This document shows positions 59,751 to 64,000 of a stretch of 64,000 nucleotides of DNA, piece by piece. Made by a program: the position numbers and the translations under genes. The stretch spans positions 43,030 to 107,029 of the forward strand of contig JFBG01000027.1 of assembly GCA_000583135.1 (NCBI GenBank), written 5' to 3'. Positions within the stretch are counted from its first letter, which is position 1. Every line of letters starts with the position of its first letter. Below the pieces are notes generated by a model that was not told where the DNA came from, ran no database searches, and was given only the letters and a program-made list of their open reading frames with translations. The DNA comes from Thioalkalivibrio sp. HK1 (GTDB lineage Bacteria; Pseudomonadota; Gammaproteobacteria; HK1).

Positions 59751-62700
59751 ATGCCGACTCCTCGCTTTCGTTATAAACAACAGTCTTTTCAGCAAGAGGC
59801 GGTTCGGGCCGTCGTCGATATCTTGAAAGGCATCGATATCGGTCGATTCCAACGCACCCCGGTCAATCGATTGCATCCCTTGCAACCGATGGATGCAAAC
59901 TCATCGCCTAGCCCTTCGCCTTACTCCTTCGATTTCCTCTTGGCCCACCGTCATCGGTTGCAAGATAATTTGACAACCGTGCAAAAGCGCAACCGTATCC
60001 GTCAAAAAGAGCTTCGCCTCGACCATGGTCGCCTCGTACTCGATACACAGATGGAAACCGGCACGGGAAAGACCTTCACCTTCATCAATACGATCTTCGA
60101 GCTCCACCGAGAGTATGGTTTGACCGCCTTCGTCATCATCGTCCCCTCGATCGCCATCAAAGAGGGCATCAAAAAATCATTCGAGACCACCGCCGAATAT
60201 TTTCGGCAGATCTACCGACAGCAGGTCAAAGTGCTCGAAATAAAGCCCAAGAAAAGCGCCAAAGGACGATCCGGGGCACCGACGGAAGTGATGGATTTCA
60301 TCCTCAGCCAGGCCCCGACGGTGTTGATCATGACCAACCATGCCTTCAATTCCTATAACAAAAACCTCAATCGCAATATCGAGGGTTTCTATGCCGACCA
60401 CGCCGAAACCCCGATGGAAGCCATCGCCTCTAAACATCCGGTGGTCATCATCGACGAACCGCAGCGAGTGGAAGGAAAAAAGACCTTGGAACGGTTATCC
60501 GATTTCAAGGCGACCCTCATGCTTCGTTATTCCGCAACATTCAAAGCCGGTCAAATCGAAAACCTCGTTTATACCCTCGATTCTTGGGATGCCTTCGATC
60601 AAAATCTGGTCAAGGGGATCTCGGTGGCCGATTATCGAACCGATCGAACCCAGAACGCTTTTTTGGGGCTGACCTGCCTATCGGGGACGAAGGCGATATT
60701 GGATGCGATCGATATCGATGGAAAACCGAAAACGATCGCCATCGACAATGCAGAGGACGAGGGCAAACCCGGAAAACTATACCGTTCCACCCGCAACCCG
60801 GAATATCGCGATTTGAGAGTCGTCAAGATAGATGGCGCGAAGGGATCGATCGAACTTTCGAATGGAAGCCGTCTTGGCTTGGGGGAATATAGCGGAACGA
60901 TAGAGACGAACGATCGGCTGGTCGATGAGATCATGCTTAGAGATACGATCGATCGACATTTGGAGAAAGAACGCGAACTGTTTCGGCGAAGGATTAAATG
61001 TCTTTCCTTGTTTTTCATCGATCGCGTCAAAGATTATCGAGATGGCGACAGCGCCGATAGCCGGGGTTGGCTTCAAGAATCCTTCGAAAGAATCTACGAT
61101 GATCGCCGAAATCGGCATATCGAAAGACTCGATCCGGCGGATCCTTGGCGCATCTATCTCGAACGATGGACGGCGGCCGAGGTTCATGGCGGTTATTTTT
61201 CTCAATCGAAAACTTCGAATAAAAAACTCGATGACGGAAAAGGGGATGGTCAAAGCGACGACGAAAGAAAACTGCAGCAAGAAATCAACGAGTTGATCTT
61301 GCGCGATAAAGAAAGAGTATTGGATCCGAATAACAAACTGCGTTTCATCTTCGCCCATTCCGCCTTGCGAGAGGGTTGGGACAATCCGAATGTATTTCAG
61401 ATCTGCAAACTCAGAACCGGATACTCTCAAACGAGTCTGGTGCAGGAAGTCGGACGAGGTTTGCGTATCTGCGTCGATGAGAATCTGGAGCGTCAGGATA
61501 GAGATAGCATCGGATCGGAATTCTCCTCGATCAATCGATTGCATATTTTCACCTTGGGCAACGGCGACTTCATCGACAGATTGCAAAAGGAATTCGGCGA
61601 GCGCCGTTGTTCCCAAAAGATGACCTTCGAAATTCGCATCGAAGATCTATGCGCTATCTACGGGATCAACCGCAACCAAGGTCGCAAAGTGGCCGATGCC
61701 CTTTATGAGGCCGGATGCATCGACGAAAACGATATTTTGGTCAGTTACCAAGGCATGGAAGGAGTTCTCGAGAGATTCGATCTTGCCCTCGATAAATTGA
61801 TCCGCGAAAAAAATCTTCCCGTTCACCTTTGCGAACCGCCTCGGGCCGAGGATTCGAGAAAAGAAGATTCGAAATCCAGAAAATACAAAGCAAGTGCGAT
61901 GCATTATGAAAAGTTCAAAGAACTTTGGAGGATGCTGCACCGCAAAGTCATCTACGAAATCAAATATTCCGACGATTTCATCGAAAACGCCAGAACGAGT
62001 GTCGATCGGATCAAGGATCGAATCGAACCCCCGAGCGTTCACATCAAAATGGATTCCATTCGGCTCGGCGATGATGCCATCGAAAAAAGCGAAGCGGAAG
62101 AAATATCGACGCAACCGAAAAGCCCGCTCATGGCCTCCATGAGTACGAGGGAATTTCTGAATCGAGTGTCGGAAAAAACCGAACTGCCCCGCAATCGGGT
62201 GATCGAAATCCTCGAAGGAATCGATCCCGATTGCTGGCAAAGGATATGCAGCAATCCTTGGCTTGCGATCGAAGAGGTGAAAGAAGCGATCAAGGAAGTG
62301 ATCTTCGCCAGCATCGTCGATAATATCCGCTACCACTCGTTGGATGATTTGCGCGATGCTTGGAGTTCGATCACGCTGAGCGATCGACAATTCGATGCCA
62401 AGGACTATATCGACCTGAAAAGACTCACCTTCGAACATCAAGATAATAATCTATGGGAGGGGATCGCTCCTTATGACAGCATCGATCCCGAAAAAAGAAT
62501 ATCGACCGAGGCGTTGAAAAATCAAGATATCGTCGTCTTCGCCAAAATCCCTCGAACGATCAACATCCCCGCCCCCTTGCACCCCAAAGGCATCAATCCC
62601 GATTTCGCTTTCGTGGTGAGAAATAGCCGGAGCGATGACTCGAATTTCTACTTCGTCGCCGAGGCGAAGCCGACTGTCATCGAGGATGATTTGATCTATC

Positions 62701-62834
62701 CTACGGAAAAATATCGAATTCGCTTCATGGAACGATATTTCGAAGGCATTCATGCCGATCGAATTCGGTTCAAGGTCGTCGACGGATATCGCGGACTGAT
62801 GCGATGGTTCGAAGAATCAGGAGTTATCCGATGA
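59751..62834 (+). CDS. res: Type III restriction enzyme, helicase/endonuclease subunit
   Basis: 1027-residue Res subunit of a type III restriction-modification system. It has an SF2 helicase core: Walker A in METGTGKTFT (Lys at about 107), motif II DEPQ (235-238), motif III SAT (261-263) and the late motif FAHSALREGWDNPNVFQIC. The C-terminus carries a PD-(D/E)xK nuclease signature (NPDFAFVV... then VAEAKPT near 985-991). The Res subunit cleaves DNA only with Mod, after long-range translocation or sliding. Stop overlaps the mod start by ATGA. Order res then mod differs from the mod-res order of many type III systems. Confidence 0.93.
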   Translation: MPTPRFRYKQQSFQQEAVRAVVDILKGIDIGRFQRTPVNRLHPLQPMDANSSPSPSPYSFDFLLAHRHRLQDNLTTVQKRNRIRQKELRLDHGRLVLDTQMETGTGKTFTFINTIFELHREYGLTAFVIIVPSIAIKEGIKKSFETTAEYFRQIYRQQVKVLEIKPKKSAKGRSGAPTEVMDFILSQAPTVLIMTNHAFNSYNKNLNRNIEGFYADHAETPMEAIASKHPVVIIDEPQRVEGKKTLERLSDFKATLMLRYSATFKAGQIENLVYTLDSWDAFDQNLVKGISVADYRTDRTQNAFLGLTCLSGTKAILDAIDIDGKPKTIAIDNAEDEGKPGKLYRSTRNPEYRDLRVVKIDGAKGSIELSNGSRLGLGEYSGTIETNDRLVDEIMLRDTIDRHLEKERELFRRRIKCLSLFFIDRVKDYRDGDSADSRGWLQESFERIYDDRRNRHIERLDPADPWRIYLERWTAAEVHGGYFSQSKTSNKKLDDGKGDGQSDDERKLQQEINELILRDKERVLDPNNKLRFIFAHSALREGWDNPNVFQICKLRTGYSQTSLVQEVGRGLRICVDENLERQDRDSIGSEFSSINRLHIFTLGNGDFIDRLQKEFGERRCSQKMTFEIRIEDLCAIYGINRNQGRKVADALYEAGCIDENDILVSYQGMEGVLERFDLALDKLIREKNLPVHLCEPPRAEDSRKEDSKSRKYKASAMHYEKFKELWRMLHRKVIYEIKYSDDFIENARTSVDRIKDRIEPPSVHIKMDSIRLGDDAIEKSEAEEISTQPKSPLMASMSTREFLNRVSEKTELPRNRVIEILEGIDPDCWQRICSNPWLAIEEVKEAIKEVIFASIVDNIRYHSLDDLRDAWSSITLSDRQFDAKDYIDLKRLTFEHQDNNLWEGIAPYDSIDPEKRISTEALKNQDIVVFAKIPRTINIPAPLHPKGINPDFAFVVRNSRSDDSNFYFVAEAKPTVIEDDLIYPTEKYRIRFMERYFEGIHADRIRFKVVDGYRGLMRWFEESGVIR

Positions 62835-64000
62835 ATTTACGAAAATCCTCATGGCAAGCAATTCTTCTTCGCCTCCGGGAGTGTTTCCCCGATGCCCTGA
62901 CCGAGAATGAGCGGATCGGGGAGGATGGGAAGCCCTATATCGTTTATGGTTTGAAAGGAGAATTCCTTGACGATTTGAAAGAACATATCGATGTCTTCGA
63001 TGACGAAAACCGCTATGAATTGCAATTTCCCGGAAAGCGTCGAGCCCGGCTCCAAACGCAAATCCCTTCCGACAAGACGCTGATCCCGGAAAACGGCATC
63101 GATAGCGATTTCAACGAAACCGGAAATATCTTCATCGAGGGGGATAATCTCGATGTATTGAGGATGCTGCAAAAATCCTATCGCGAACGAATCAAGATGA
63201 TCTATATCGACCCTCCCTATAACACCGGAAACGACGATTTCACCTATCAGGATGATTTCAGTCGGAATCAGCAGGAATATCTCAAAGATATCGGGGTTTT
63301 GGACGAAGACGGGGTGCGGCAGATCAGCGAACTCAAAGACGGCCTTCGAGGTCGCTTTCACGCCGGCTGGCTGGCGATGATGTATCCGCGCCTCAAACTG
63401 GCCCGCGAATTGTTGACCGATGACGGGGTGATCTTCATCTCCATCGACGATAATGAGCAGGCGAATCTCAAAATTCTTTGTGACGAGATATTTGGTGAAG
63501 ATAATTTTGTATCGAATATCATCTGGCAAAGAGCAAGCGGCGGTGGAAATGCAGGCGACGTGGTCACAGGGCATGATTTTGTTCTCTTGTACAAAAAAGA
63601 CAAGAAAATGAAATTTTATGGAGATGAATCATCTCGGGGAAAGATAATGGAAATCGACGGGAAGCAACTACGAGTAGATAACGATGTCATCAGAAAGGCT
63701 TTCGGTAGATATAAAAAAGGCATCGAGAGACGTTGCTATTATGAGGAACTTTCAGAGTATAAAACCAAAGATCAGATTGACGATATTCAAAACAAGATTG
63801 ACAAAGGAGAGTATGTTCTACTCAAGCAACCCAACAACAAACATTTCATCGGTCAGATTATTGAACAAGGACAGAGAAAAATTCTTTATTCAATAGTCCA
63901 AAATATACTCAACAGCCAAGGCACCGAAGAGTTGAATGATCTCGGCGTTGTCTTTTCCAATCCTAAACCTGTCAATCTGATTAAATATTTAATTAACTCA
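62831..64000 (+). CDS. mod: Type III DNA methyltransferase (Mod), partial
   Basis: 390 codons visible, open to the window end. The N-terminal half has FIEGDNLDVL (101-110; SAM-binding motif region) and the catalytic DPPY at 127-130 in YIDPPYNTGND, the adenine-N6 signature of the beta class. The following part of the gene is the expected target recognition domain. GC content falls sharply after about base 63475 (residue about 215), matching the start of that domain: the sequence becomes AT-rich with lysine/asparagine-rich codons (KKDKKMKFYGDE). It is preceded by overlapping res and needs the downstream sequence for completion. Confidence 0.92.
   Translation, partial: MNLRKSSWQAILLRLRECFPDALTENERIGEDGKPYIVYGLKGEFLDDLKEHIDVFDDENRYELQFPGKRRARLQTQIPSDKTLIPENGIDSDFNETGNIFIEGDNLDVLRMLQKSYRERIKMIYIDPPYNTGNDDFTYQDDFSRNQQEYLKDIGVLDEDGVRQISELKDGLRGRFHAGWLAMMYPRLKLARELLTDDGVIFISIDDNEQANLKILCDEIFGEDNFVSNIIWQRASGGGNAGDVVTGHDFVLLYKKDKKMKFYGDESSRGKIMEIDGKQLRVDNDVIRKAFGRYKKGIERRCYYEELSEYKTKDQIDDIQNKIDKGEYVLLKQPNNKHFIGQIIEQGQRKILYSIVQNILNSQGTEELNDLGVVFSNPKPVNLIKYLINS

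Overview
This 64 kb window looks like a chromosomal stretch of a free-living proteobacterium, most likely a gammaproteobacterium or close relative. The basis is moderately high GC by eye, dense short-spaced genes, and the families present: AceK, SoxB with a YeeE/YedE transporter, ETF-quinone oxidoreductase, a VC_2705-type solute symporter with a DUF4212 partner, DUF1015 beside serC, and DUF6494. No rRNA, tRNA, phage genes, insertion sequence or CRISPR array was seen. Products are called by reading motifs; no database search was possible.

Layout. 1-6594 (minus): a complete peptide-type ABC importer (two ATPases, binding protein, two permeases) followed by a type II haloacid dehalogenase cut by the window edge. 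7092-10664 (plus): an acylating aldehyde dehydrogenase of the EutE/SauS type plus a two-subunit ADP-forming acyl-CoA synthetase, a set that would oxidise an aldehyde to an acid with ATP recovery. Next come a tRNA deacylase, a citrate/methylcitrate synthase and a nitroreductase. 13981-18345 holds a 1454-residue secreted modular protein with Cys modules, beta-sandwich repeats and a duplicated C-terminal domain. 18573-24079: a tiny membrane protein, aceK, a YeeE transporter and soxB. 24120-33987: an Asp/Glu racemase-like protein, a crotonase, a DgcA/trimethylamine-dehydrogenase-type flavoprotein, dacB, msrA, a CCA-adding enzyme, a class V aminotransferase and tag. 34151-39909: an aspartate aminotransferase, a YggT-like protein, a Na+/solute symporter with its small subunit, a hypothetical protein and crcB.

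40134-41570 encodes a secreted protein with 30 cysteines arranged in repeated twin-CX3C hairpins. It is boxed by inverted copies of a 30-bp motif whose third copy lies next to the large secreted protein. 41751-47321 holds DUF1015, serC, an Asp-nucleophile alpha/beta hydrolase and a DmdC-type acyl-CoA dehydrogenase. 47956-58197 holds ETF-QO, glutaryl-CoA dehydrogenase, a cupin dioxygenase-like protein, a class II aldolase, DUF6494, an ACT protein, mobA, a hydantoinase A and a class III aminotransferase. The right end has xthA, a small membrane protein and a type III restriction-modification operon (res complete, mod running off the window).

Together the genes suggest a heterotroph that imports peptides or similar compounds, degrades amino and organic acids through acyl-CoA dehydrogenases feeding ETF-QO, and handles reduced sulfur or sulfonates (soxB, YeeE, SauS-like dehydrogenase, cupin). 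The most novel-looking material is the two secreted Cys-module proteins, the shared intergenic motif, and a striking habit of short tandem duplications in almost every long intergenic spacer.
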